From: WLND01 sp040398845
GTDB taxonomy: Bacteria; Actinomycetota; Actinomycetes; S36-B12
Direction: 5' to 3'
Length of the DNA stretch: 64,000 nt
NCBI GenBank assembly: GCA_040398845.1
Contig: JBBATH010000001.1
Span: 62,001 to 126,000, forward strand
Position numbers and translations under genes: made by a program. Of the stretch, positions 1 through 7,626 are shown piece by piece. The notes under the pieces are model-generated. The model ran no database searches. It saw only the letters and a list, made by a program, of their open reading frames with translations, and had not been told where the DNA came from. Each line of letters begins with the position of its first letter. The stretch's first letter is position 1.

Positions 1-112
1 GTCGCCCCGAATCACCGGTGACGAACAGGTCTACGTGGCCGGACCGAATCTCAACTCCATGGGATCCGACCAGCGAAAATGACCGATCGGAGTGTTGGCT
101 AGGTTCCGACAT
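1..112 (-). CDS. NHLM-type ABC transporter ATP-binding protein, 5' part only
   Basis: A reading frame starts at ATG 112 and runs off the left edge with no stop (37 codons seen). It begins MSEPSQHSDR and contains VEIRSGHVDLFVTGD. That resembles the N-terminal cyclic-nucleotide-domain-like part of the second ABC protein in NHLM bacteriocin export systems, which has a short segment of the form 'ESGRVDVF'. The start overlaps the last 14 nt of the C39-peptidase ABC gene and has a purine-rich GAAAGGG upstream, so the two should be translationally coupled. NHLM exporters usually have a peptidase/ABC protein, a second ABC protein and a membrane-fusion protein, so this completes the set. Frame and start are direct observations; the assignment rests on a short segment plus context. 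Confidence 0.6.
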   Translation of the reverse strand, partial: MSEPSQHSDRSFSLVGSHGVEIRSGHVDLFVTGDSGR

Positions 113-2330
113 CGCCGCCCTTTCCAGCATCTGCCACGAGGCTTGCGTACAGCCCCCCAGCTGCGATGAGCGAATCATTCGTCCCGCGCTCGGCTATGAC
201 TCCGCCTCGGTCAAGGACAATGATCTCGTCTGCATCACGGATTGTGCTGAGCCGATGGGCGATGATCACTGTTGAGCAGCCTCGCGCGCGTACTGCGTCA
301 TCCATCGCCTTCTCAGTCGTGGTGTCCAGGGCACTTGTGGCTTCATCCATGACGAGGATTGCTGGATTTCGCACAAGGGATCTCGCAATTTCCAGTCGTT
401 GCATTTCGCCAGTGCTGAAGTTTCGACCACCTTCTCGGACATCAGCGTCGATCCCATGGGGTCGTGACAGCACCTCATCCAAGATTTGCGCGTCGCGAAG
501 TGCCTGGTAGATCAAGTCATCGGGAATCGAGTCATCCCACATCGTGAGGTTTTGTCGCACCGTCCCGGCGAAGAGCATGATTGTTTGATCGACCTTTGCT
601 AAACCCTGACTCATCACGCGCGGCGCAATTTCAGTGAGGTTCCGGTCGTCGTACGTGACGGAACCACTCCAGGGAATATAGAGACCGGAGATGAGATTTC
701 CGATCGTTGTCTTGCCCGCACCAGACGGACCGACGAGTGCGATCCGATGGCCAGGGGAGAGGGTGAGGCTCAGGTCCTTGATCAGCGCTGGGCTCGAGGG
801 TACGAAGCCGAACGACACATCACGCAACTCGATGGCGCCCGTCAACGGGGCCATTGCGCGTTCGATGGGGGTTGCGTCGGTTCCCAGGCTGCGCTGGGTG
901 ACGGTGAATCGTGAATCAAGGGGAGTCGACAGCGCGTCGTCAAGACGCTGCAGGTCTGTTTGGATCGTCTGAATCTGGCTCGCGGTTGCAACGAGGGTGT
1001 TGACCGGGGCCACGATGCCCGCCGTTAGTGCCTGGAAGGCTAAGAGTCCGCCGAGGGTGAAGTCACCGTTGATGACGCTGATGCCTCCGAGCACCAGGAT
1101 CATCGCGTTGGTGACGAGCGTGACCACGGTCGGGACTGCGCTGATGATCGCAGTGGGCGTGACGAACGATGCCTCCGCGTCGACCACCTTTGTCTGCTGC
1201 CGTGTCCATTGACCGAAAATCTCATCCTCAAGCCCGCTGGACTTGACGGTCTCAATCGATTGGAGAGCGCCGATCGTGATGCTCTGCAGATGTCCGCTCT
1301 CGCTCATGAGCAGGCCCTGGCCGATTGTTCGCCGTCGCACGACGGCCCGCAGGGCGATGACATTGATCGCAGTGAGTGCGACAACGACGATGGTGAGAAT
1401 CCAGTTGTAGGCGATCATGACGCCGATGTACGCGATGATCGCGATCATGCTGATCATTGAAGCGGCCAGTTGGCCTGCTAGGAGCTGCGCCACGGCGCTG
1501 GAGTAGCCCATTCGCTGAACAAGGTCGCCGACGTTGCGTTGGCCGAAGAAGAGCAGCGGCAACTTGAACAATCGAAGAGTGAACGCCGCATTGCTGCTAA
1601 AGGCAATCTTTGCCTGCACCCGGCCAAGTGCGCCGTATTCCAAGGATATAAGGGCAGCGCGCGTGACTCCGATGAACAGGAGGGCGCCGATGAGGAAGGT
1701 AAGCGTGGTCCGTCGCTCTGCGATGAGAATCTGGTTGACGAACGTTGAACTAATTGGCGCGAGGAGAAGTCCGGGCAGCATGGCAAGCAAACCTGCGATG
1801 AACGCGAAAATGACTCCCGCACGAGACCCGGTGAGGCGTCGAACGAGTCCAGGTCCGGCGCGATAGGGGTGGCCCCCCTTCTTGAACGAGGGGGTCCGCG
1901 TGAATGTGATCGCAGCGCCTGAATAGTTGGCGGCAAAGTAGCTCTGCGAGTACTTTTGCCGACCCAGTGCTGGGTCGTTGACGTAGAACGTTCCGTTCTT
2001 GGCCCCCTCGAGGACGACGAAGTGGCGGTGCCTCCACCAGACGACGGCAGGAGTCGCGAGGCCCTGTAGTTTCTCGAACGCGATCATCTGGCCGTCTGGC
2101 TCGAGTCCGAATTCCTTAGCGCCGTCCATGATTCCGGTGGCGGTGGCCCCATCGCGCGAAATGTGACACCCAGAGCGAAGAACGCTGAGTTCCACCCACT
2201 TGCCGAGGCTGGCCAGCACCATGCCAAGAGAGGCGGCGCCACACTCGACAGCCTCAATTTGCAGCAATGTAGGAACTCGGCGAATCCTCTTCGTGGAGAT
2301 TCGAGTCTTGGTTGGTGCCTTGGCTGACAT
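99..2330 (-). CDS. C39-peptidase ABC exporter (NHLM bacteriocin type)
   Basis: A 743-residue peptidase/permease/ATPase of the NHLM family, which removes a leader after a GG site while exporting the peptide. Residues 19-140 are the C39 peptidase: Cys30 in EAVECGAASL, a histidine in RHRHFVVLEG near 105, and an aspartate in NDPALG near 118. A six-helix membrane domain spans about 170-450. The ATPase has Walker A GPSGAGKTT near 535 and Walker B ILVMDEATSALD near 658. The ABC signature reads FSTGEMQ near 638 instead of the usual (L/F)SGGQ, an unusual substitution. The start lies 1 nt after the stop of the membrane-fusion gene. The natural substrate is inferred to be the precursor peptide at 5906-6130, whose leader ends in AGG. 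Confidence 0.9.
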   Translation of the reverse strand: MSAKAPTKTRISTKRIRRVPTLLQIEAVECGAASLGMVLASLGKWVELSVLRSGCHISRDGATATGIMDGAKEFGLEPDGQMIAFEKLQGLATPAVVWWRHRHFVVLEGAKNGTFYVNDPALGRQKYSQSYFAANYSGAAITFTRTPSFKKGGHPYRAGPGLVRRLTGSRAGVIFAFIAGLLAMLPGLLLAPISSTFVNQILIAERRTTLTFLIGALLFIGVTRAALISLEYGALGRVQAKIAFSSNAAFTLRLFKLPLLFFGQRNVGDLVQRMGYSSAVAQLLAGQLAASMISMIAIIAYIGVMIAYNWILTIVVVALTAINVIALRAVVRRRTIGQGLLMSESGHLQSITIGALQSIETVKSSGLEDEIFGQWTRQQTKVVDAEASFVTPTAIISAVPTVVTLVTNAMILVLGGISVINGDFTLGGLLAFQALTAGIVAPVNTLVATASQIQTIQTDLQRLDDALSTPLDSRFTVTQRSLGTDATPIERAMAPLTGAIELRDVSFGFVPSSPALIKDLSLTLSPGHRIALVGPSGAGKTTIGNLISGLYIPWSGSVTYDDRNLTEIAPRVMSQGLAKVDQTIMLFAGTVRQNLTMWDDSIPDDLIYQALRDAQILDEVLSRPHGIDADVREGGRNFSTGEMQRLEIARSLVRNPAILVMDEATSALDTTTEKAMDDAVRARGCSTVIIAHRLSTIRDADEIIVLDRGGVIAERGTNDSLIAAGGLYASLVADAGKGGDVGT

Positions 2331-2337
2331 GTCAGCC
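2322..2337. repeat. 16-bp perfect palindrome over an operon start codon
   Basis: GGCTGACATGTCAGCC reads the same on both strands. On the minus strand it contains the stop of the membrane-fusion gene and the ATG of the ABC exporter, so in mRNA the start codon would sit in the centre. It could be chance, since both codons constrain the sequence, or a means of coupling translation of the two genes. Confidence 0.5.
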
Positions 2338-3168
2338 GTTCGATCCGAAGAGGAACGAAAGCGGATTCGTCTTCACTTCAGTCACCGTCAGGGTCGCTTG
2401 GGCGCCGGAGACGACGATGGGCGTCATCCCCTCCTTCACCGACTCTTCAACCTTCTTGTAGTCGGCAACGTTCGCGTAGCCGAGGTAGACCTCGAAGGTG
2501 TTGCCGCGGTCGCTCTTCATCAGGTTTCGAGCAAAATACGGATTGCCCGTCATGAGGGCCACGCGCGACTCTGACACGGGGAAGGCGCCAACGGACAGCA
2601 ACACAACTGGCGCCGTCAACACCTGACCCGATGTTCCGACGGCGGACAGTGTGAGTGACGGTGCCGACTTGATAATGTCTGCCATGTCATCGGATACGAA
2701 CGCAAGGCCAGCAAGCGGTTCACTCGCACCGACCCCCGCCGTGGTTGGCTGCATGTTGAAGATTGCACCCCGGGCGATCACCTGACCTTTCGTGACCGGA
2801 GATCCGAGCACGACGTTCCACGAGGAGACGAGGACTACGTCGCTTTGATTGACCGGCACGGCCAGGCCAGCGCTGATTGGGTCGATCGTGGCGACTGGGG
2901 CGCCCTTGGGGATGACGACCCCCGGACTCACGATAGACGCGATGGTGCCATCGGTGGGCGCCGTGATCTCGTAGATCAATCCGCCCCCGGCAGCGACCGC
3001 CGGCACCTGCGTGAGCACGCTCACGCTGCCGAGGTAGCCCCAAATTCCAGCAGCCGCCAGCAGTAGAACCACTGCGAGGAGCGCAACCCAAGAACGCGTT
3101 GATGTTGGGCGTCCGAGATCCGGGAGCGCTCCCTCGCTCGTAGCCTCTGGAGCAGTTCTTTTATCCAC
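2332..3168 (-). CDS. NHLM-type secretion membrane-fusion protein (HlyD-like)
   Basis: Accessory protein of the peptide exporter, bridging the ABC protein across the envelope. A single N-terminal membrane helix (SWVALLAVVLLLAAAGIWGY) is followed by a beta-rich region. The segment ITAPTDGTIASIVSPGVVIPKG is a lipoyl/biotinyl-like hairpin typical of HlyD-type proteins. The frame is open to an ATG at 3243, but that would overlap the TfuA gene by 65 nt. GTG 3168 follows GAGGTGGGG at good spacing, so I take that start (278 residues). It lies between tfuA-like and the exporter in a tight operon. The family resembles the NHLM secretion protein; substrate specificity is inferred from context. Confidence 0.8.
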   Translation of the reverse strand: MDKRTAPEATSEGALPDLGRPTSTRSWVALLAVVLLLAAAGIWGYLGSVSVLTQVPAVAAGGGLIYEITAPTDGTIASIVSPGVVIPKGAPVATIDPISAGLAVPVNQSDVVLVSSWNVVLGSPVTKGQVIARGAIFNMQPTTAGVGASEPLAGLAFVSDDMADIIKSAPSLTLSAVGTSGQVLTAPVVLLSVGAFPVSESRVALMTGNPYFARNLMKSDRGNTFEVYLGYANVADYKKVEESVKEGMTPIVVSGAQATLTVTEVKTNPLSFLFGSNG

Positions 3169-3178
3169 GTTCCCCACC

Positions 3179-4600
3179 TCATCCACCTCGGGAGATCTTG
3201 GGCGCCATCGAGTGCTCCAGCGCGTCTTCCTCAGGAAGTTCAATCATTGGCAGACCGAAGATCTCCATGCCAGCAGCAACTCCGGCCATGAGACGCTCAT
3301 AGAACTCGGCACGCGAACCGAGATTGTTCTCTGCGAGATAGACATCGATATCGGCCGGTGGTTTCCATTGAGAAAGATTGCTGTAAACGGCCATGGCAGC
3401 GCTCAGTCCCAATTGGGCATGCCGATGTGGGGAGCCGCTCATAACCCGTTCCTGAAAGGCTGCCCCTCGTCGAGTTGCCCGATATTCGCCGGTGCGTCGC
3501 AAGTGATTCAAGAATTCTGTCGTAAACAGTGTGTACAGCGAATGCCCACCGACCCAGGCGCGAGCGCGGCGGATGTACGCCTCTTCTCGCACCCATGCCT
3601 GGACTTGTTCAGTCGTGAGATCCAATGACGCGCACTCGTCTTGAAGTTGCTCCGGCGGGACTCCCAGATCTCCTGCGATCGCGGCGCGGGCGGCTTCGTA
3701 GTCCGACTCTTGAAGCTGCACCCCAAAGCCGACCATGAGGCGATGGAGTGCACATCGTTCGCGGACGTCCATCCAAATCTCTGCGGAACGGTTGTCGGTC
3801 AGGCAGAAGAATCGCCGGATCTTGTCCAGGGAAATTGGGTCGCCGATATCGCTCGTCACGACGACATCACGAGCAGATGTCGCGTCGTAGACCAAGGAGA
3901 AGGGTAACTCGGGTCGCTGATCCATCGGCATCAGATCATTCGGGAGATCTCGAAGCACCTGCATGGCCTCGCGAGCGTCATTCGCCTTCACACTTACTCG
4001 ATGGGCTCGAAGATACGCGTCGAATTCCCCGACGCGATGTTCTGTCATCGACGGCAGTTGCGTTGCGTCGTGGACGCTCTCGAGGAGATGTCGTTCCATG
4101 AACCAGCGGTTCTTCTGCTGCGAGAGGAGTGACTGGAGTTCAGGCTCGCTCAGCAAGCCGGCTGCGTGGGCGGCCTTCAGGGAAGCGCGGATGTCCACCA
4201 TGGCATCCGTCACGGGTCTGAAGCCAAAGTCTTCATCGGTGTGGGAGAGCGCTACTTCATCATCGTCTTCGATGAGGCCCTCGTAATAGCCACGAAAGAC
4301 CTCCCCAACTCCGATCATGCCAAATGGTGCGCATTCAGCCGCCCGCAGGGCACCCATGCTGCTGGCGCCGATGACCCACACTCCTTGGCGCATGGCGTCG
4401 ATGATTTCCTTGTGATACGTGGCCATCGACTGGAAGAACGAGCCATCGATAAGTGCGATGGCATGGGGACGAAACGTCCGCACAGCTGACAGCAGGTCAC
4501 CCATCGAAGCTGGAGGGAGGAAGAGCGCATTCGGATAAATTGTCCGTGCCTCGGCGCGAGTCAGTGACGGACCAAGGAAGACGATGTCCGGTCCCCTCAT
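3179..4600 (-). CDS. TfuA-like protein, partner of YcaO
   Basis: A 473-residue protein with a clear TfuA core in residues 1-160: IVFLGPSLTRAEAR, then LPPASMGDLLSAV, ALIDGSFF, WHKE-like YHKEIIDAM, VIGASSMGALRAAEC, FGMIGVGEVFRGYYEG and DDDEVALSH. The glycine-rich GASSMGALRAAE is the family hallmark. TfuA proteins work with YcaO enzymes to replace backbone amide oxygen with sulfur; TfuA is thought to supply or activate the sulfur donor. Residues 160-473 form an additional helical region seen in longer family members, of unknown role. The start ATG overlaps the YcaO stop as ATGA, so the two are translationally coupled. This pairing is the strongest argument for thioamidation rather than azoline formation. 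Confidence 0.88.
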   Translation of the reverse strand: MRGPDIVFLGPSLTRAEARTIYPNALFLPPASMGDLLSAVRTFRPHAIALIDGSFFQSMATYHKEIIDAMRQGVWVIGASSMGALRAAECAPFGMIGVGEVFRGYYEGLIEDDDEVALSHTDEDFGFRPVTDAMVDIRASLKAAHAAGLLSEPELQSLLSQQKNRWFMERHLLESVHDATQLPSMTEHRVGEFDAYLRAHRVSVKANDAREAMQVLRDLPNDLMPMDQRPELPFSLVYDATSARDVVVTSDIGDPISLDKIRRFFCLTDNRSAEIWMDVRERCALHRLMVGFGVQLQESDYEAARAAIAGDLGVPPEQLQDECASLDLTTEQVQAWVREEAYIRRARAWVGGHSLYTLFTTEFLNHLRRTGEYRATRRGAAFQERVMSGSPHRHAQLGLSAAMAVYSNLSQWKPPADIDVYLAENNLGSRAEFYERLMAGVAAGMEIFGLPMIELPEEDALEHSMAPKISRGG

Positions 4601-5874
4601 GCGGTCGCCAGGACCTTCATCGCTGCCTGCGCACGCGGGCCGGGCGTGTAGTGCTCAAAGCGATACCCCTCGAGCCCTGGAACGATGACGCGCACCACTT
4701 GGACGGGGTCACCTGGTTTGGTATGACGCTTCACGAGGACCGCCGGCATCCCGGCACCCGCCAACGCGTCGACCATTTGGACAATGTCGCCAATGATCGA
4801 GCCGGAGGAGGTACTCGTTCGCTTCACCACATCACGCCGCCCCGAGCCTGGTGTTGCGTAGTGATTCGAGTGGAGCAGTGAGGCATCGCGACCACTTCCG
4901 AATTGATCATCCCGGGAGCCCGCGATGATCAATCCTCGGGACTGCATCGCCTCGGTCACCGCGCGGCACAACGCGACGCCCGGGTCGAGGCCTGCACCGT
5001 AGCCACCGAAGGTGCCCGCCCGGACAACCGCAAGGTCATGAACATACGCCTTGTAGGTGGGCACGCCCACCTCCTGTGTGTTGTCGAAGACGAACAGGCG
5101 AATCTCTGCACGTTCAATCTGCTCGCGAAGGCTGTGAAATGGCTCCCCGAAGTGAGCCGAGAGTTGGTCGAGATCAAGTGCCGGTTCGTAGCCATCGTTG
5201 TCGTCGAACGCCTTACTCATTGCGATCGAATCCCGCTCCACGAGTTCCGTGAGGCCACTGAGGATCGCCTCAAAAATGTTGTTCCCGCTCGCCAGCCCGT
5301 TCGAGGATGTCACAAACGTGCTGAGTGAAAGGCGCGACGTGAGAACTGCCTCAATCAACTCGGAGGGGGCGACGACGCAGGCTCCGGAGACGATGTCGTC
5401 CATCTCCGTCCAGTAAATGGGGAGCCGATGGTTCCACAGAGACAACTTCATCTGCGGAAGGAGGTCGCCGTCCGCGAACAACGTCGATTGCTTGGACAGA
5501 TCGTCCTGGGTTGCCTCAAATCGATCAAAGTGATCCTCCTCCCAGTGTGTCTGCTCGATCGCCTCCATCATGGCGCTGATCTTGCTTGCCTCGGGAGTGA
5601 GCCCTTTGCCACTTCCGTTCGACAGCGTGCGCCCCATCGGCTTCAGGGCCGTATGGATTGGAATTCCGACTCGATCGAGGTGCGTGACGTTTGCAACCCG
5701 GGTTATGCCGTAGTCGCGCAGATACGGGGTCACCCGCTCGATTGATGCGGAAGCAGATGATGTTCGGGGCATGGCTCCGGGTGATGGCGCGAGAACGTTT
5801 GATGCTTCGGCGACTTCCGTTTCGGTGAAGACGTGGCGAAGCCGTGCCAAGGCGATTCTTGAATCGATTGACAC
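4597..5874 (-). CDS. YcaO-family peptide-modifying enzyme
   Basis: An ATP-dependent YcaO enzyme that activates a backbone amide carbonyl of a peptide. Diagnostic blocks include SNGSGKGLTPEASKIS, then AMMEAIEQTHWEE (acidic ATP/Mg residues), SSNGLASGNNIFEA and LTELVERDS, with a later Arg-rich AVTEAMQSR block. The C terminus is PGPRAQAAMKVLATA, without the PxPxP tail common in azoline-forming YcaO enzymes. The frame opens at TTG 5892, but GTG 5874 follows GGAAGAGGG at good spacing, so I use it (425 residues). It follows the precursor gene by about 30 nt and overlaps the tfuA-like gene. Inferred role: TfuA-assisted thioamidation of the precursor core; a (thi)azoline product is the alternative. 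Confidence 0.88.
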   Translation of the reverse strand: MSIDSRIALARLRHVFTETEVAEASNVLAPSPGAMPRTSSASASIERVTPYLRDYGITRVANVTHLDRVGIPIHTALKPMGRTLSNGSGKGLTPEASKISAMMEAIEQTHWEEDHFDRFEATQDDLSKQSTLFADGDLLPQMKLSLWNHRLPIYWTEMDDIVSGACVVAPSELIEAVLTSRLSLSTFVTSSNGLASGNNIFEAILSGLTELVERDSIAMSKAFDDNDGYEPALDLDQLSAHFGEPFHSLREQIERAEIRLFVFDNTQEVGVPTYKAYVHDLAVVRAGTFGGYGAGLDPGVALCRAVTEAMQSRGLIIAGSRDDQFGSGRDASLLHSNHYATPGSGRRDVVKRTSTSSGSIIGDIVQMVDALAGAGMPAVLVKRHTKPGDPVQVVRVIVPGLEGYRFEHYTPGPRAQAAMKVLATA

Positions 5875-5905
5875 GACTTCGCCCTCTTCCAAACTGCTTT
5901 CGGTA

Positions 5906-6130
5906 TTACGCGGCCGCGCAAGCAGTCATGTTGAAGTAGGTGCTACCGCCAGCAACCTCGCTCATGCTGCGAATCTGATCCTGGCTGGGGAGCTCGCTGT
6001 CGAGGGTCGGCTGCGCGATCCCAGCGTCGGCAAGAATCTGCGAGCGCTCGGCAACGGTCGTGGCATCGTGCAGGCGCTGGGCCAGTGCGGGGTCATTCTT
6101 CATAGCTTCCAGCATCGCGTCGTATGACAT
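5906..6130 (-). CDS. RiPP precursor peptide with Nif11-like leader and GG site
   Basis: A 74-residue peptide. Residues 1-60 are acidic and helical; ALAQRLHDATTVAERSQIL and ADAGI resemble the Nif11-type leader. The leader ends MSEVAGG (Gly61-Gly62), the classic C39 cleavage site. The remaining 12 residues, STYFNMTACAAA, form the probable core, with one Cys, one Ser, two Thr and an Ala-rich end. GAAGGA lies about 7 nt before the ATG. It is the first gene of the minus-strand operon ahead of YcaO and TfuA. The core is not one I recognise from thioviridamide, thiovarsolin or azole peptides. Leader type and GG site are seen; core boundaries and the modified residues are inferred. Confidence 0.85.
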   Translation of the reverse strand: MSYDAMLEAMKNDPALAQRLHDATTVAERSQILADAGIAQPTLDSELPSQDQIRSMSEVAGGSTYFNMTACAAA

Positions 6131-6141
6131 TTGGATTCCTT

Positions 6142-6187
6142 CGTTGGAGGTGGGAACTCGTGCTCATGACGGTTCAACCTCCGAACG
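6142..6187. promoter_or_regulatory. Imperfect inverted repeat between precursor and amidase genes
   Basis: The arms CGTTGGAGGTGGGAAC (6142-6157) and GTTCAACCTCCGAACG (6172-6187) are inverted with a single-base bulge on each side and a 14-nt spacer. They sit just upstream of the precursor ribosome-binding site and in the divergent intergenic region shared with the amidase. This could be a regulator site, perhaps for the response regulator at 9430-10071, or an RNA hairpin in the precursor leader. No direct evidence separates these options. Confidence 0.4.
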
Positions 6188-6312
6188 GTAAGTGAGGAAG
6201 GGGGATCGAGCATGTAATGGGGAGTCATTGTCTTCGGAAAACCGTAGATGACCTTGCTCAATCGGCGGACGGGTGTTGCGGTGACGATCGTTCGGTCGGA
6301 GAGTTCACCTTT

Positions 6313-7626
6313 ATGTTTCCTAAGACGGTGGTTGATCAGCGCCTAGGGATTCGAAAAGGCGACTTCCGCTCGGTACAACTCGTTGAGGATTGCCTGCGTC
6401 AGATCGATGCAATTGACCCGATGGTGGGTGCCTTCGCGGAGGTGTCCTACGACCGCGCTTTGGAGCAAGCGGCGCGAGTCACCTCTGACGACCGGCGTCC
6501 CTTGGCGGGCATTCCGATTGCTATCAAGGCGAATCGCGATGTCGCAGGAACTCTTACTGAGCACGGGTCGGTTGCGCTGACCGGCCGGCGGCCCGAAGAG
6601 GACGATCCAGTCGTGAGCCGACTCCGGTCGGCGGGAGCGATCATTGTCGGCACCACTGTGTGCTCTGAGTTCTCCCTTCTCCCGTCCTGCGAACCCGCGT
6701 TGCACGGCCCAGTTGCCAACCCACGTGGGACTGGCGTTGGCACTGGAGGATCCTCCGGGGGTGCCGCAGCGGCGGTGGCCTCAGGGATGGTCACGCTTGC
6801 CCATGGCAATGACGCCGGGGGCTCCTTGCGGATTCCGGCTAATGCCTGCGGAGTGACGGCCGTGATGGGAATCTCGAATGGCTCCGGCACGGGCGAGGGT
6901 GTCGTTGCAGCCAGTCTCGCTGACGCATTGCTCGGCTGCGGTGTGCTCGGGACGTCGCCTCACGACACGCCCCACGAACTGTCTCGCCACACGGCTCGCT
7001 TCGACCCGGAGCAACAGTCCCCAGGATTCCGAGCCAGCCTCATTACGAGAGCTCCTGACGGTACCCAGGCGACGATCGATGAGGTGGCGACACTCGTGTC
7101 AGCTGCGGCAATTCTTCGCGATTCAGGCTGGTTGACATCATTCGCTGACGACTCGGACGGGCACGAGTACATTGGCCACAGATTCGCCGCGCACGCTCCA
7201 ATCGCTCGAACGCGGATTCTGAGGTTGATCGACGTTTCCTCTGAACCGCCGCTCGAACCCTACACACGCGAATTCCTCGATCACGCGAGCCGGGTTCCTG
7301 ACCTAGCCCACCGCCGAGCTCGGGAGGCAGCGGAGGACTGGGTCCGAGGATTCGACGCCGAGCACATTCATCACGACGTGCTTGTCTCCCCGATTCCGTT
7401 GCCGCCTCCGACCGGAGTTCTCAATGGCGATTTCGGGCTTCCGCGACTCGCCTCCTTGAGTAGTGCACTCATCGCCTTCGCCTGGCCGTTTAACACCCTC
7501 GGTTGGTATTCGATCGCGGTTGCCGGTGTTCAATTGAGTGCGAGGCCCCGGGATCTGCTCAGCCTCATCAGTGCTGCGCGTACCGTTGAGCACTGCCTGC
7601 AGTCGCCAGCGGAAGTAGCCCGCTGA
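6313..7626 (+). CDS. Amidase-signature family hydrolase
   Basis: An amidase-signature (AS) enzyme that hydrolyses amide bonds with a Ser-cisSer-Lys triad. The catalytic Lys is in GIPIAIKANRD, the glycine/serine-rich loop is GGSSGGAAAAVASG, and the nucleophile block is GNDAGGSLRIPANACG. At 437 residues from ATG 6313 it is near normal length; the frame is open from 6217, but 6313 has GGAGAG nearby. It diverges from the RiPP precursor and ends 59 nt inside the histidine-kinase gene on the other strand. Context allows a role in tailoring or trimming the peptide, or in turning over an amide by-product, but a general catabolic amidase is equally possible. Confidence 0.85.
   Translation: MFPKTVVDQRLGIRKGDFRSVQLVEDCLRQIDAIDPMVGAFAEVSYDRALEQAARVTSDDRRPLAGIPIAIKANRDVAGTLTEHGSVALTGRRPEEDDPVVSRLRSAGAIIVGTTVCSEFSLLPSCEPALHGPVANPRGTGVGTGGSSGGAAAAVASGMVTLAHGNDAGGSLRIPANACGVTAVMGISNGSGTGEGVVAASLADALLGCGVLGTSPHDTPHELSRHTARFDPEQQSPGFRASLITRAPDGTQATIDEVATLVSAAAILRDSGWLTSFADDSDGHEYIGHRFAAHAPIARTRILRLIDVSSEPPLEPYTREFLDHASRVPDLAHRRAREAAEDWVRGFDAEHIHHDVLVSPIPLPPPTGVLNGDFGLPRLASLSSALIAFAWPFNTLGWYSIAVAGVQLSARPRDLLSLISAARTVEHCLQSPAEVAR

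Noticed and set aside
4597..5874. Azoline-forming (TOMM) cyclodehydratase as the primary call for the YcaO
   Set aside because: There is no ThiF/E1-like partner, no flavin dehydrogenase and no PxPxP tail, and a TfuA gene is coupled to it, so thioamidation is the better reading. Azoline formation is kept as an alternative.
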